38,754 nt of DNA from Actinomycetota bacterium (lineage in GTDB: Bacteria > Actinomycetota > Actinomycetes > S36-B12), in contig JAPOJD010000005.1 of NCBI GenBank assembly GCA_029978585.1, positions 1 to 38,754 on the forward strand, written 5' to 3'. Position numbers and translations under genes: made by a program. The notes beneath the pieces are model-generated. The model worked only from the letters and a program-made list of their open reading frames with translations, did not search any database and was not told the origin of the DNA. Positions 38,111 through 38,754 of this stretch are shown here, piece after piece. Positions within the stretch are counted from its first letter, which is position 1, and each line of letters begins with the position of its first letter.

Positions 38111-38754
38111 TCACGCCGGAATGGATGCCGCGCGCGAGTGTTGGTCCTCGACGCCAGCGACCGCTCCACACTCTTGAGCGAGGAGCACGGCTTCGTGCCG
38201 AGTACGGGCCCCCAGTGCCCTGAAGATCGCCATGAGCTCCTGGCGCACCGTGGATTCACTGAAGCCGATTCGATGTGCGATAGCCGCGTTGGTGAGCCCG
38301 TCGGAGATGAGGCACAGGATCGCGGACTGGCGTTCCGTGAGGGTCCCCCGCTGATCCCCTGTCGCACGGTCAGGCGCGCGGGACGTATCCGCCGGCCAGA
38401 CGAGGAAGAGCAGGTCGGCGATGTGCTGGAGCTGTTCCACGCACTCAGCAGGCAAGCTCACGCTCGTGTCGAAGGTCACGGAGATGGCTCCGCACGCCCG
38501 CCCCGGTGCCATGACGGGCGCGGCGATGGCGGGACGACTCGGCGGTTCGCTTCCGCTCTCGGCCGCGCTGCAGGTCCCCTGCAGGATCGCCCCGCACAGC
38601 GGGTGGTCGTCCCATACGGACAGGCGGGAGTACCGGCCGCGCTCCGGGCCGGATAGCCCGAAGGACCCCACCAGCCGCAGGCGGGCGCCCGGGTCAATGG
38701 CGACGATCGCGCAGGACCGGGCCCGGAAGCCTCTCAGGGCGGCGAGCGTGACGT
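38111..38754 (-). CDS. GAF-LuxR transcriptional regulator, N-terminus beyond the window
   Basis: The frame stays open to the right edge, so this is the C-terminal 213 or so residues of a longer protein. The visible N-terminal part is GAF-like: AIVAIDPGARLRLVGSFGLS followed by GPERGRYSRL, and CGAISVTFDTS with its hydrophobic continuation. The C-terminal LuxR helix-turn-helix has LTERQSAILCLISDGLTNAA and IGFSESTVRQELMAIFRALG. An internal GTG at 38671 could be taken as a start, but upstream codons fit the GAF domain, so I prefer the open form. It would act as a signal-responsive activator; the secreted protein downstream, 51 bases away, has its own promoter-like box. Confidence 0.85.
   Translation of the reverse strand, partial: VTLAALRGFRARSCAIVAIDPGARLRLVGSFGLSGPERGRYSRLSVWDDHPLCGAILQGTCSAAESGSEPPSRPAIAAPVMAPGRACGAISVTFDTSVSLPAECVEQLQHIADLLFLVWPADTSRAPDRATGDQRGTLTERQSAILCLISDGLTNAAIAHRIGFSESTVRQELMAIFRALGARTRHEAVLLAQECGAVAGVEDQHSRAASIPA

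Noticed and set aside
1-38754. tRNA, rRNA, CRISPR arrays, insertion sequences, prophage or integron signals
   Set aside because: None were seen; no transposase, integrase, terminal repeats, regular spaced repeats or tRNA-like folds came up on reading either strand.

Overview
The window is one continuous, gene-dense stretch of high-GC DNA, roughly two-thirds G+C by eye. It holds 34 protein-coding genes or gene parts on both strands and no RNA genes, insertion sequences or CRISPR. GTG starts, TANNNT -10 boxes placed 6-8 bases before start codons (leaderless transcripts), a HelD-type RNA polymerase recycling helicase, a YkuD L,D-transpeptidase, a DrrAB-type exporter, a Gap-like membrane protein and a DUF6421 protein all point to an actinomycete-type Actinomycetota. 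I cannot name the genus.

Left part (1-20.4 kb), mostly housekeeping and energy metabolism. A three-gene proton-translocating transhydrogenase operon (pntAA-pntAB-pntB) reads leftward. Its pntB is cut near the left edge by an inverted junction with a piece of a second, diverged pntB, which may be an assembly chimera or a real rearrangement. Next come a tocopherol-cyclase-like gene divergent from pnt, a UbiB/ABC1 kinase-like membrane protein, a SulP anion permease with STAS domain, a likely new 56-aa gene, a DrrAB exporter, a strictosidine-synthase-like propeller protein, a ThDP-dependent 2-oxo-acid decarboxylase-like enzyme, a YczE-like membrane protein, a type II NADH dehydrogenase, a small membrane protein, a 14-TM MFS exporter, HelD, an L,D-transpeptidase and an Lrp/AsnC regulator.

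Middle (20.4-29.8 kb), the first accessory system. A TetR regulator and a complete polyamine-type ABC importer (potD-B-C-A order) read leftward. A saccharopine-dehydrogenase-like oxidoreductase, a GT1-like glycosyltransferase, a SIS-domain sugar isomerase-like protein and a maltokinase/glucosamine-kinase-like protein read rightward. The two arms share a short divergent region with a perfect 14-bp palindrome, so they may form one regulon for uptake and conversion of an amino- or polyamine-containing sugar. The substrate is unknown.

Right part (29.8-38.75 kb), the second accessory system. A tightly coupled operon encodes a DUF6421 protein fused to an N-terminal GATase-like domain, an SDR oxidoreductase and a threonine-aldolase-like PLP enzyme. 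The DUF6421 part carries an HDxxH plus downstream ExxxD arrangement that looks like a zincin metal site, which I regard as the most interesting lead in the window. Beyond it lie an alditol oxidase with the expected active-site residues, a Gap/Sap-type membrane protein, an amidase, two small cysteine-containing exported proteins facing each other across a hairpin, and a GAF-LuxR regulator whose start lies beyond the right edge.
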